64,000 nt of DNA from Streptomyces sp. NBC_01214 (GTDB lineage: Bacteria; Actinomycetota; Actinomycetes; Streptomycetales; Streptomycetaceae), in the NCBI RefSeq assembly GCF_026340975.1, contig NZ_JAPEOS010000003.1:1736001-1800000 (forward strand), written 5' to 3'. Both the position numbers and the translations under genes were made by a program. Within the stretch, counting starts at the first letter, position 1; every line of letters starts with the position of its first letter. This document shows positions 37,897 to 45,946 of this stretch, piece after piece. The notes under the pieces are model-generated. The model was not told the DNA's origin and did no database searches. It worked only from the letters and a program-made list of their open reading frames with translations.

Positions 37897-38666
37897 TCGG
37901 CCACCTCCCGTCCACCGGCCGGCCGGACGGCTCGCTCCGGTCGGGCGGCTTGCTCCGGTCGGGTGGCGTGCTCCGGTCGGGCGGCTTTCTCCTGTCGAAC
38001 GGCCAGCACGAAGACCACTGCGTTCTGGGCGAGGTGCGCCACCAGTGGCACCGCCAGGCTGCCCGACGCCACCATGAGCAGCCCGAAGACCGCCCCGGAC
38101 AGTGCCTTCTGCGCCACCGCGAGCCCGCCGAAGAACAGGTGTCCGACCGCGTACGCCACGGCGGCCACCGCGACCGCGACACCGACCGGCAGGTGGAGGT
38201 GTTCGTTCAGGACACCGATCCACAGGCCCCGGTAGAGCAACTCCTCGGCGACCGCGGTGGCCACAATGGCCCCCGCGTACCCGCCGCCCACCGTACCGCC
38301 GTCCCGGTGCACCGCGAGCCGTGGCCGGCCCGTCCCGTCCAGCAGCCGGGGCAGCGCGCCGAGCGCGAACTCCGCGCCGACCAGCGCAGCACCGACCACC
38401 AAAGCGGCCGACAGCCACAGCGCGCCGGTCCGCCAGCTGGTCAGTGCGTCCGGGACGAAACCGCCGTCGGCCGCGACGGCGAGGGCCACCGCGGTCACCA
38501 GCAGGTAGGCGGCCGGGGCGCCCAGCAGCCCGCGGCGGGCGACCCGGCTCCGGTCCGCACCCGCCTTCGCCGCGGGCCCGAACGCGGTTGCTACGCGGAT
38601 CAGTTCGGCGGGCGCGACGGTGGCCACCAGTACCAGGAGCTCAAGGGAGCGGGTGTGGGACCACAT
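37893..38666 (-). CDS. CPBP-family intramembrane protease, first copy in the LAP cluster
   Basis: A 257-residue membrane protein with about seven helices. All three CPBP motifs are readable: EELLYRG (Glu141, Glu142, Arg146), GHLFFG with His176, and HLAQN with His211 and Asn215. It is therefore a plausible active glutamic-type intramembrane protease, the candidate for removing the leader of the precursor, as proposed for SagE. The C-terminus carries a repeated RPEHATRPEQAARPERAVRP tail, cytoplasmic by charge. The start ATG lies 26 bases inside the YcaO gene. Its stop overlaps the next CPBP gene by 4 bases. Confidence 0.87.
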   Translation of the reverse strand: MWSHTRSLELLVLVATVAPAELIRVATAFGPAAKAGADRSRVARRGLLGAPAAYLLVTAVALAVAADGGFVPDALTSWRTGALWLSAALVVGAALVGAEFALGALPRLLDGTGRPRLAVHRDGGTVGGGYAGAIVATAVAEELLYRGLWIGVLNEHLHLPVGVAVAVAAVAYAVGHLFFGGLAVAQKALSGAVFGLLMVASGSLAVPLVAHLAQNAVVFVLAVRQEKAARPEHATRPEQAARPERAVRPAGGREVAE

Positions 38667-40005
38667 GGGTCACACCCCCGTGCTCTCGCATCCGGGGATG
38701 GCCCTTCGGCGGGAACCCGGGCAGACACATGCTCAGCAGCTCCGGCACGACGGCCCGGACGACGCGCCACGGGGTGTCGGCCAGTTCCGGCGGAGTGAAG
38801 TCCAGATAGCCCGCGAACTCGCTGACGCCCGCGAGGTCCGCCAGCAACCGACGGATCGCCGCCGTGTCGCCGTCGGCGTAGCACGGCAGCGCACCGAAGC
38901 CGATCCGCCCGTCCACGCGGCTCTCCACCGCGGTGAGCTTGCGTTCCGCATCCCCGGGAGCGGCGAACCACAGCACGTTCGTGTCCAGGTCGGTGTACGC
39001 CGAACTCGTCTGCGCGAAGTGCACATTGGGCAGGTCGAAGACCGTACTGAACATGCCGATCCCGAGGATCGCGGTCGCCTCCGCCGCGCCGCGCAGCAGC
39101 GCCCGCCGCGGGTCCGCATCGGCCTGCAGCCCGAACGCGATGTAGGGCAGCTTCCCGTCCCGGCGCACCAAAGTCACCCCGATGTTCGGCAACGGCAGCT
39201 CCGGCCGGGTCAGCAGGCTCGCCCGAACCTCGTACGGTCCGTCCGGGACCAGCCCGGCCGCCGCGAGCAATTCGCGGCCGTCCCCGTCCAGGTCGATCAG
39301 CGGCGCCTTGGCCCCGGTGTACCAGTTGAGGATGAAGGCGTCGATTTGCACGGCCTCGACGAGGGCGCCGAGCAGCGCCTTGTCGAGCGACACATGGGCC
39401 GCGGTCCCGGTCGAGAACGAAGGGGTGAACAGCTTGTCGGCCGCGCCCGGGTCGCTCCGGAAGCCGAGAAAGACCAGCTGCGCCGGCAGGTACACCTCCT
39501 CGCCGGGCCGGGTGAGCGACGGGCAGGCGATCCACGCGATCACGTCGTCCTCGGTCGGCAGCTCCGGCGCGTACCGGTGCATCATCCGGGCGACCTGCCG
39601 CTGCTGCTCGGCGTCGAAGACGCCCAGCAGCTGCGGCGGCAGGCACCGGTGCCGGGAGGACAGCGAACGGTAGGAGGCGTACTCGATCCGGTCCGCGAAC
39701 AACGGCATCGCCATGATCGCCGCGTAGCGCTCCACCGCCTCGCCGGTGAGCCGGGTCACCGCCTCCTCGTGGGTCGAGCCGTAGCCGGCCAGGTGGTACT
39801 GCATCTGCATGTGCGGGTCGTCCAGCGCCAGCCGGTGGTACTGCGGCATCGCCGCCGTGGCCGAGCGCAGGTACGGCTCGCCCTCCACCGCGGCGACCGA
39901 GACCAGCATGCCGGGCAGGATCCCGCCCTGATTGCCGCCGATCCGTCCGTACCGGGCGAGCGCCTCGCCCATCCCGGGGTGGCCCAGGATCGGGATGCTG
40001 CTCAT
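38641..40005 (-). CDS. YcaO cyclodehydratase (SagD-like)
   Basis: A 454-residue YcaO-domain protein. In azole peptide clusters this enzyme uses ATP to activate the peptide backbone so that Cys, Ser or Thr side chains close to azoline rings. ATP/Mg-binding patterns are visible: LTGEAVERYAA at about 86-96, and later a helix ALLGALVEAVQIDAFILNWY near 260-280 equivalent to the ALxExxQRD motif. The C-terminus ends in PHPLP, the PxPxP tail that reaches the active site in azoline-forming YcaO proteins. GGAGGGGG precedes ATG 40005, which overlaps the E1-like gene stop (ATGA). It would act on the 41-residue precursor, delivered by the upstream leader-binding protein. Confidence 0.93.
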   Translation of the reverse strand: MSSIPILGHPGMGEALARYGRIGGNQGGILPGMLVSVAAVEGEPYLRSATAAMPQYHRLALDDPHMQMQYHLAGYGSTHEEAVTRLTGEAVERYAAIMAMPLFADRIEYASYRSLSSRHRCLPPQLLGVFDAEQQRQVARMMHRYAPELPTEDDVIAWIACPSLTRPGEEVYLPAQLVFLGFRSDPGAADKLFTPSFSTGTAAHVSLDKALLGALVEAVQIDAFILNWYTGAKAPLIDLDGDGRELLAAAGLVPDGPYEVRASLLTRPELPLPNIGVTLVRRDGKLPYIAFGLQADADPRRALLRGAAEATAILGIGMFSTVFDLPNVHFAQTSSAYTDLDTNVLWFAAPGDAERKLTAVESRVDGRIGFGALPCYADGDTAAIRRLLADLAGVSEFAGYLDFTPPELADTPWRVVRAVVPELLSMCLPGFPPKGHPRMREHGGVTHVVPHPLP

Positions 40006-41090
40006 CGGCCCCCTCCGAGCGCCTCGCGCACATGTCGGTCGACGATCACCCGGCTGCTGAAGTTGATCTCCCGTACGACGTCCCGGGCGACGTGCCCGCA
40101 AGCCGGACAGGTCCCGATCCGCAGCACGTCCTGCGCCTGGATCTCGTACGTCGGCAGGTAGATGCTCAGCGCCCGGCCCAGGAAGCGTGACGTGCCGAGC
40201 GAACGCAGCAGCACCGCCTCGTTCACCAGATGGGCGCAGATCAGCGACTCCACACCGCTCGCCCGCCCTGTGCCGCCGGATGCCGTGGCCCCGACCATGC
40301 TGTGGTAGCCGATGTGGTCCTCCAACCGGGCCAGCGAGCGCTGCTCGAAACACTCCAGACAGCCGGTGCGCGGACTGTCCGCACCCACGACGGTCGCGAA
40401 CGGGCCGTCGACCAGTCCGACCACCACCGGCATCTCCAGGTGACAGGCGAGGCGGTTGAGACCGCGCAGCGCCAGGATCGACGCCTGCCCGAGGTGGACC
40501 ACCAGCGAGTCGCAGTGCTCCACACCGGCCTTCAGCCGCTTCAGCGCGTCCGCCGCGGCCAGTCCCCCCATCCCGGAGGTCAGGTCGGCGCCGCGCAGCC
40601 CGTCCAGGAATTCCGCCGGCAGCAGCTCCAGCGGCAGGCCCAGGGCCTCGGCCTGGCCGGCCACGTACGCGGCGGCGCTCGGCGAGTCCGCCGCGAACGC
40701 GACCGTCGCCTCGGCCGATTCGCCGGCACCGTACAGGTCCAGATTGCCGAGCAGCGCCCGGGCCATGTCCCCGCCACGCTCGGACGCGCGGTCGTACACG
40801 AGGAACCCAGCCTGCCGCAGCTCGGTGACCGCCAGCTGCAGGTTGGCCCGCTCGACCGGCGTCAGACCCACGGCGTCCGCGAACGTCCCATCGGCCGCCT
40901 TTCCCGCAGCCAGCGTCTCGAACATTCCGGTCATGGCCGACAGGACCGCCGGCGATTCCGCCCGCAGGTCGACGTTGACTTCGGAGAAGTTCCAGATTCC
41001 CCAGCGAAGCCGGATGACGCCCGGCTCCACCGCGAGGAGCCGGACCGAGGTCGCCAGGACGACTCTCGAATCGGAGGGCGAAAGGGTCAT
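40002..41090 (-). CDS. E1-like leader-peptide-binding protein (SagC/ocin-ThiF type)
   Basis: A 362-residue partner protein of the YcaO enzyme. The N-terminal 100 residues (RWGIWNFSEVNVDLRAESPA, then a helical part LQLAVTELRQAGFLVYD) fit the winged RRE region that grips leader peptides. The rest is E1/ThiF-like: GGLAAADALKRLKAG, then VVGLVDGPFATVVGADS. Two paired Cys, CLEC (244, 247) and CPAC (328, 331), form the structural zinc site of this family. An E1 ATP-binding loop is not obvious, as in other TOMM docking proteins. It begins 4 bases after the dehydrogenase stop, with GGAGAGG upstream. Confidence 0.9.
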   Translation of the reverse strand: MTLSPSDSRVVLATSVRLLAVEPGVIRLRWGIWNFSEVNVDLRAESPAVLSAMTGMFETLAAGKAADGTFADAVGLTPVERANLQLAVTELRQAGFLVYDRASERGGDMARALLGNLDLYGAGESAEATVAFAADSPSAAAYVAGQAEALGLPLELLPAEFLDGLRGADLTSGMGGLAAADALKRLKAGVEHCDSLVVHLGQASILALRGLNRLACHLEMPVVVGLVDGPFATVVGADSPRTGCLECFEQRSLARLEDHIGYHSMVGATASGGTGRASGVESLICAHLVNEAVLLRSLGTSRFLGRALSIYLPTYEIQAQDVLRIGTCPACGHVARDVVREINFSSRVIVDRHVREALGGGR

Positions 41091-41093
41091 GGT

Positions 41094-42044
41094 TCAGGCC
41101 TCTCCGTGTCCGAGGAGCGTCAGGTGCACCACGTGGCGCGACGTGCCGTCGCAATCGAGTGTCCGTTCCAGTGCCTGCTTGTCGTACCCGCCCTGGTCGC
41201 AGCCGATCAAGCCCAGCGAGGTCCTGGCCAGGTGCACGTTCTGCGAGATGCCACCGACTTCGATCAGCGCGAACACCAACCCGCTGTCCCCGTACTTCTG
41301 CGAGTTCCCGTACAAGTCGTAGACGTACACCAGAGCCAGGGCCGCCTTGTCGACCTCCACGTCCGCCGTCCCCAGCTGCCGACTCCACTCGGCCGGCCGC
41401 GACGTCGGCGGGTACGGGAAGAGGGTGTGGCCGTGCGGCTGGTACGCGTACGCGCCCGCAGCCAAGCCCTTCACGTGCTGGGCGAGCACCGCCAGCCGCA
41501 CCGGGTATAATCCGCCGCCCGAGGGTGCGTTGCGCAACGCCACAGCAGCATCGCCGTCCTGCGCCGTCGGCACCGGCAGACTCCCCGACACCCCCTGCGC
41601 ATGCCACAACACCGTGGCCAACTCCTCCAGCGACACCGGCTTCCCCGAGAAACCCCGACCGCTACGCCGGGTGCCGACCGTGTCCGTCAAGCCGCTGCGC
41701 AGCCGTCGGCGCGGAGGCAGGTCGATCGCCCCGTCCACCCGCTCCGCGAGGTCGCTGTGCGCGGTGGAGAGGACGGCGTCGTGGCCGTAGAACCTCGACA
41801 CCCCCAACTGCATCCCGAGATCCCGACCGCTGCGGCGGTGGTTGAGCAACAACTCCTCACCCAGGAAGCCGTGTACGGCCGGACTCCATCGGCCGCGTAC
41901 CACCGACTCCGGCGCCCGCACCACTGTCGTCGCGCTGTACATCGACACGGAGGTGTGTTGCTGACCGAAGGCCGCCACCGTCGCCATATGACTGTTGTGG
42001 TCCAGGTGGTCGGAGACGGCTTCCTGCGAGTCCTTCAGTGACAT
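41094..42044 (-). CDS. SagB-type FMN-dependent azoline dehydrogenase
   Basis: A 316-residue nitroreductase-fold enzyme of the SagB type. In LAP pathways it oxidises thiazolines and oxazolines to thiazoles and oxazoles with FMN. The flavin-binding start of the domain is TRRSGRGFSGKPVSLEELA (126-143), and the conserved RNAPSGGGLYP is at 171-181. The C-terminal part VGGISQNVHLARTSLGL and LLGHGE also match the family. Residues 1-110 form the less conserved N-terminal half found in SagB-type proteins. ATG 42044 has GGGAAAGG upstream. A hairpin and 136 bases separate it from the precursor gene. No extra flavin reductase is in the cluster. Confidence 0.92.
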   Translation of the reverse strand: MSLKDSQEAVSDHLDHNSHMATVAAFGQQHTSVSMYSATTVVRAPESVVRGRWSPAVHGFLGEELLLNHRRSGRDLGMQLGVSRFYGHDAVLSTAHSDLAERVDGAIDLPPRRRLRSGLTDTVGTRRSGRGFSGKPVSLEELATVLWHAQGVSGSLPVPTAQDGDAAVALRNAPSGGGLYPVRLAVLAQHVKGLAAGAYAYQPHGHTLFPYPPTSRPAEWSRQLGTADVEVDKAALALVYVYDLYGNSQKYGDSGLVFALIEVGGISQNVHLARTSLGLIGCDQGGYDKQALERTLDCDGTSRHVVHLTLLGHGEA

Positions 42045-42143
42045 CTCGGCCTTTCCCTCGACGGGGCGTGCGACGGCTCTGCGCGATGCGGCCCGTGGAC
42101 CGACGGCGTGTCGGAGGACGGTCCGCGTGGAGGAAGAGTGGAC

Positions 42144-42172
42144 GTCGAGCGGAGCCGGTGACCCCGCTCGAC
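42144..42172 (-). terminator. Stem-loop between precursor and modifying genes
   Basis: Perfect 9-bp arms GTCGAGCGG/CCGCTCGAC with an 11-base loop, 8 bases after the precursor stop. As in sag operons, such a leaky terminator would give much more precursor mRNA than enzyme mRNA. No T-run follows, so efficiency is uncertain. Confidence 0.6.
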
Positions 42173-42180
42173 ACCAGCAG

Positions 42181-42306
42181 CTACCAGCTGCAGCACGAGC
42201 TGCAGCAGCAGTTCCCGCCACCACAGGTGGTGCTGGCTCCTGGAGCCACCTGGACGAACGCACCGCCGGTAGCGGTGCTGCCGACCTGGCCGGAGAAGCT
42301 CAACAT
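42181..42306 (-). CDS. LAP/TOMM precursor peptide (SagA-like)
   Basis: A 41-residue peptide encoded first in the operon. The leader starts MLSFSGQV, which contains the FxxxB motif (F4-x-x-x-V8) recognised by leader-binding proteins and mirrors the MLKFTSNI start of streptolysin SagA. The leader ends in QVAPGA, equivalent to the QVAPGG cut region of SagA. The core is then about STTCGGGNCCCSSCCSW (residues 25-41), with six Cys, four Ser and two Thr. A strong GGAGGTGAGGG ribosome site lies 5 bases before ATG 42306; an in-frame extension upstream has no such site. It is probably cyclised by the E1-like/YcaO pair and oxidised by the dehydrogenase. The GGGN spacer and C-terminal Trp are unlike known sag cores I recall. 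Confidence 0.92.
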   Translation of the reverse strand: MLSFSGQVGSTATGGAFVQVAPGASTTCGGGNCCCSSCCSW

Positions 42307-42995
42307 TGTTTCCCTCACCTCCAATCGAGGGTGCGAAGGACAAGGCCCGGACCGCTGGCCGCCTGGAGCGTAGCAGCCTCCACGGATCGCGAGAAGAGAC
42401 CTGGTCATGCCTCAACTAACCTAATTCAAAATGGAGTTGACCCACACCATGTACTGGTGACGGCTTACGCTCAACGCCCTTTGAAACAAGAGGGGAAGCG
42501 CTGCGAGAACGACGCGAGAGACCGAGCACCCGGACCCGGCGCCGGAACGTTCCTGCGTCTCTGCGTCCTACCTCAACGACGTGAGGCCGGGCTGGAGCAG
42601 CCCTCACGGAGCACGGCGAACAGGACACTGACGCGTTGACGGCCGAAGCAGCCGACTACGGCGGGCACGCAACGCCCCCCCCGCCCCGGGCCCGAGCCGC
42701 GAGAGCGGTGATCCGGGGTGGCCACGGCCCTCGGTACCACCCGCTCGAAGACCGCGGTCCTGCTCCTGACCGCGCAGGACGGATGACGGCACGCCCCACA
42801 GGGCCCGTCCGCCTCGTTGGTAGGAGTGGGGCGAGCGCTGCCTCGGCCGGGGGTCGATTTCGGGGCCGGGCGGTGTATGCCACGTCGTTGGACGGCCAAG
42901 GCGGCGTGGTGGAGGCTCCCTGCGGGAGGGGGCTCTGGGAGACCCAGGCTGATCTGGGCCTGGTTGGCCCGGAGGCTGGTGGCGAGGCTGTGGTC
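42307..42995. other. Upstream region of the LAP operon, no gene
   Basis: No supportable gene. On the minus strand about 42400-42450 holds AT-richer DNA (TTGAATTAGGTTAGTTGAGG) that may contain the operon promoter, with a TTAGGTTAG half-site resembling an iron-box half. A partial inverted repeat TCAACT...AGTTGA brackets it. No proof of function. Confidence 0.45.
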
Positions 42996-43790
42996 ATGAC
43001 CGACAAGAACAGCGATGTGACCGGCTTCCGCAACCGTGTCGTCCTGATCACCGGCGGAACCAGCGGGATGGGCCTGGTCACCGCGCGTCTGCTCCTTGAA
43101 GCCGGCGCCGATATCGTCATCACCGGCCGCGACGATGCCCGCCTCGACCGCGCGGCCGAACAACTGGCCAAGGTCTCCGACCAGGGTGCCCGGCTGTTCA
43201 CGGTCCGGGCCGACTCCGCCAGCCTTGCCGATCTCGACCGCTTGGCTGCCCTGATCCGTGAACGCCACGGACGTCTGGACGGGGTGTTCGCCAATGCCGG
43301 GGTCGGAGTGTTCCAGCGCAGTGGCGAGGTCACCGAGCAGGACTTCGATCTCAGCGTCGACGTCAACTTCAAGGGGGTGTTCTTCACGGTCCAGAAGGTT
43401 CTGCCGCTGCTCGACGCGGCGGGCGGCGGTTCCATCGTGATCAACGCCTCGTGGACACTGCACCGGGGCCTGGCCGTCGCACCGGTGTACGCGGCCACCA
43501 AGGCCGCAGTCCACAATCTGGCCCGCACGCTGGGCAGCGATCTTGTCGGGCGGGGTATCCGGGTCAACTCGATCAGCCCGGGCTACATCGTCACCGAGAT
43601 GTTCGATGCCGCCAACCCGGACCTTGCCTCGCACGATGCCATCCGCTCCTAGGTGCCGCTGCGGCGGCTCGGCCAGGCCCGGGACATCGCCGAGACCGTC
43701 GCCTTCCTCCTCTCCCCGCGGTCCTCGTACATCACCGGCCAGGACATCGCCGTCGACGGGGGCCTGGTGAATGCGATCCCCGCCTCCTGA
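42996..43790 (+). pseudogene. Short-chain dehydrogenase/reductase with in-frame TAG
   Basis: From ATG 42996 a classical SDR of about 264 residues: cofactor loop TGGTSGMG (about 18-25), NAGVGVF (about 95), active-site YAATK (about 167-171) after SIVINAS, and SPGYIVTEMF. A TAG at 43650-43652 interrupts the frame after AIRS. The same frame continues VPLRRLGQARDIAETVAFLL and ends ITGQDIAVDGGLVN to 43790. One C-to-T change from CAG explains the stop. The truncated product lacks the last substrate-pocket helices. The catalytic Ser usually found about 13 residues before Tyr is present in the NAS motif. Substrate unknown. Confidence 0.85.
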
Positions 43791-43826
43791 CGGCAGCCAC
43801 CCGTCACGACCGGCCACAATCGTCGT

Positions 43827-44339
43827 ATGAGCACAGCGATCAACATGGGCGAATTCCTCCGTACCCGCCGCGCCCTCCTGCACCCTGAAGACGTCGCCCT
43901 GCCGGACTTCGGAGGCCGGCGCCGGGTCGCAGGCCTGCGCCGCGAGGAGATCGCACAGCTCGCCGGAGTGAGCGTCGACTACTACACACGGATGGAACAG
44001 GGCCGCGTGCCCAACCCCTCGGGCGCGGTACTCGACGCCCTCGCCCGCGCACTTCGGCTGGACGGGGATGCCACACGGCACCTGCACCGCCTCGCCCGAT
44101 CGCAGTCCTCCGCCCGGAACGTGCCCCGGCGCCAAGCCCAGCCGCAACGCGTGCGCCCCATGCTTCAGAGGCTGCTGGACGATCTGGTGGACATGCCGGC
44201 GATGGTGATGGGCCGGCGCATGGACGTACTGGCCTGGAATACGGCAGCGGTCGCCCTCTTCGGCGACTACGCGGCCCTGGACCGGGCGGAGCGCAACATC
44301 GCCCGGATCACCCTCGACCTTGTTTCTGTGCGTCGTTGA
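43827..44339 (+). CDS. MmyB-like helix-turn-helix regulator, truncated
   Basis: A 170-residue protein starting as an XRE regulator: GEFLRTRRALLHPEDVALPD then RRVAGLRREEIAQLAGVSVDYYTRMEQGRVP, the HTH of the MmyB-like family. The PAS-like ligand domain begins at about residue 105 (RLLDDLVDMPAMVMGRRMDVLAWN) but stops after ALFGDYAALDRAERN; intact members have about 270-290 residues. The last ten residues (ITLDLVSVRR) do not fit, so the gene was cut near 44310. It may still bind DNA. These regulators often sit divergent from SDR genes and repress them, fitting the broken SDR gene next to it, here in tandem. Confidence 0.75.
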   Translation: MSTAINMGEFLRTRRALLHPEDVALPDFGGRRRVAGLRREEIAQLAGVSVDYYTRMEQGRVPNPSGAVLDALARALRLDGDATRHLHRLARSQSSARNVPRRQAQPQRVRPMLQRLLDDLVDMPAMVMGRRMDVLAWNTAAVALFGDYAALDRAERNIARITLDLVSVRR

Positions 44340-44391
44340 TCTTCTCTTGGCGGCAGCCGCCGCTCCGCGCGCCACGACACCGCGGAGGCGT

Positions 44392-44661
44392 TCACTCCTG
44401 CACCGGCCCGTTGCCCCCCGCCTGGTCCTCGGCGGCGCGACGGCTCTGTTCCAGGGCACGGCGTTCGTCGCGGAAGCGGATCCAGACGTTCACGCAGATG
44501 CCGGCGGCGACCATCAGCACGGCGCCCACGCTGCCGTAGTAGATGTTGTGGGTGATCGCCCCGGCGATTGCCAGCACGATGCTGCTGATAAGGCACAGCA
44601 GGCTGCTGATGAAGGTGATTTCTTCTGCCTTGCTCCACCGTGCAGACATGGCGTCGGACAC
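44392..44661 (-). CDS. Small two-helix membrane protein
   Basis: An 89-residue protein with two hydrophobic helices, FISSLLCLISSIVLAIAGAI and GSVGAVLMVAAGICVNVWI, joined by a short loop, with charged cytoplasmic ends (RFRDERRALEQSRRAAEDQ). I chose GTG 44661 because AGGAG lies 6 bases upstream; ATG 44649 would also serve. Unknown function. Confidence 0.65.
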   Translation of the reverse strand: MSDAMSARWSKAEEITFISSLLCLISSIVLAIAGAITHNIYYGSVGAVLMVAAGICVNVWIRFRDERRALEQSRRAAEDQAGGNGPVQE

Positions 44662-45477
44662 TCTCGGCTCCTGTGTTCTCTTGGCAGTGCGCGATTCACT
44701 TGTGTCGTCAGGAGGCTTGCGTTTCACTCCTGGCACTCTCTGCTGCACTGCTCACAGAAGTCTCTGTCTGCCCGGCTTCCTGCGGCGGTGAGCCCATAGG
44801 TGCAGGCTCGCCGCCACTTCACTACCATGCCGACAGGGGCTGCTCACGTGCGCCGTGCTGCAGTCCGGATGAGGGAGTCCTGGCGGGCCTGCTTTCTCAG
44901 GGCCAGTCCGCCGGGACTCCCTCTCGCCTTTCCTAGTTAACGGAGCCTTGAACGGTTGGGAAAGGTGGGTGCGCGACGGCGAACATCGTCAGTTCGACGG
45001 CTATTGGATGGGGATGCTGGGCGTCACAGAGGTGCTGATACATTCCCAAGGGACCCCTGACATTTTTTCATGATCAACAATAAGGTGTGCAGGTCAGTGC
45101 CCTCTTGTGCTTGATCTGACCGAGGGAATCGCATGAAAGAGGCCGCCTGGCGGGGTGCTCCCACTCCAAACGGTCATGGCGAATTTCATCCGATGGAAAC
45201 GCCATGTGCGTGATGGGTGGTTCGGATGGGAAACGTGTTGCGTTGTGGCCATTCGGGGGACGTCGGGATTTGGGCATTCTCCATGCCGTGGACGGCGCGT
45301 GAGCTCACTCCGGGGGCGTGCGGCGGTCCGCTGTACGCGCCGGTGGCCGTCAGGGCGGAGTGGCGCACGTTCTAATGCACCACGGCGTCGACTGCCATGA
45401 GAGGCCGCGTCTCGTGACCTGAGTCAGAGATTCGTTGTTGGTTCAGTGCGAGTCGTCCTGGACCGAAGATTCCGCCG
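44662..45477. other. Intergenic region, no gene recognised
   Basis: GC content falls in 44930-45120 relative to the neighbours, and several short frames start there, but none has a recognisable domain. It may be a scar of transposon activity, given the IS630 and Tn3 scraps just downstream. Confidence 0.4.
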
Positions 45478-45723
45478 TTGTTGGTGACCGATGCCCAGCG
45501 GGCCGTGCTGGAGGGTTGGGTCCGGCGTCGCACGACCGCTCAGGTCCTGGCCCTGCGGTCACGGATCGTTCTGGAGTGCGCTCGCGGTCACTCGATCGCG
45601 GAGGTGTCGCGCCGTCTCGGGATCGCTTCCGAGACAGTCCGCACCGGGCGTCGGAGGTTCCTCGAGCGCGGCCTGGAAGGCATGAGCGACGAACCCCGTC
45701 CCGGCGTTCCGAGAAAGCCGTGA
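45478..45723 (+). pseudogene. IS630-family transposase, N-terminal fragment
   Basis: The frame carries a helix-turn-helix start typical of IS630: TDAQRAVLEGWVRRRTTAQV, LRSRIVLECARGHSIAEVSR and a second HTH piece RLGIASETVRTGRRRFLERG, ending DEPRPGVPRK. The family DDE domain (another 250 residues) is missing. It is a different sequence from the IS630 scrap at 33.7-34.1 kb. Confidence 0.8.
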
Positions 45724-45739
45724 TCCACAGTGATAGATC

Positions 45740-45946
45740 ATGATTGCTGCACCGCAGCCACGGGTGTGGTCGAAGTGTCGACCGGACGAACCCGCTGAGA
45801 ACCAGACACGAGTCACCGAGGAACTTGGCCTCTTCCCATTCGTGCGGCACCACGTCAACATGCTCGGCCGGTACTCCTTCCAACTACCGGAGCTGCCCGG
45901 TGGCCTGCGGCCCCTGCGCGATCTGAGCGCCGTCGACGAGAGGTGA
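45740..45946 (+). pseudogene. Tn3-family transposase, C-terminal scrap
   Basis: The frame ends FPFVRHHVNMLGRYSFQLPE, then LPGGLRPLRDLSAVDER, which is the characteristic end of Tn3-type TnpA proteins. Only about 45 residues align out of nearly 1000. No 38-bp Tn3 inverted repeat was found beside it. Confidence 0.75.

Noticed and set aside
38620..40161. 513-codon plus-strand frame opposite the YcaO gene
   Set aside because: No domain; the opposite strand encodes YcaO with conserved motifs.
40230..41510. 426-codon plus-strand frame in the LAP operon
   Set aside because: Antisense to the E1-like and dehydrogenase genes; Gln/Arg/His bias typical of shadow frames.
42181..42408. Longer 75-codon version of the LAP precursor
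   Set aside because: The upstream part has no ribosome site and no leader features; GGAGGTGAGGG before ATG 42306 and the SagA-like start fix the shorter peptide.
42400..42450. Iron-box (DmdR/IdeR) site upstream of the LAP precursor
   Set aside because: Only one half (TTAGGTTAG) matches; the second half is missing.
42573..44459. 628-codon minus-strand frame
   Set aside because: Antisense to the SDR and MmyB-like genes.
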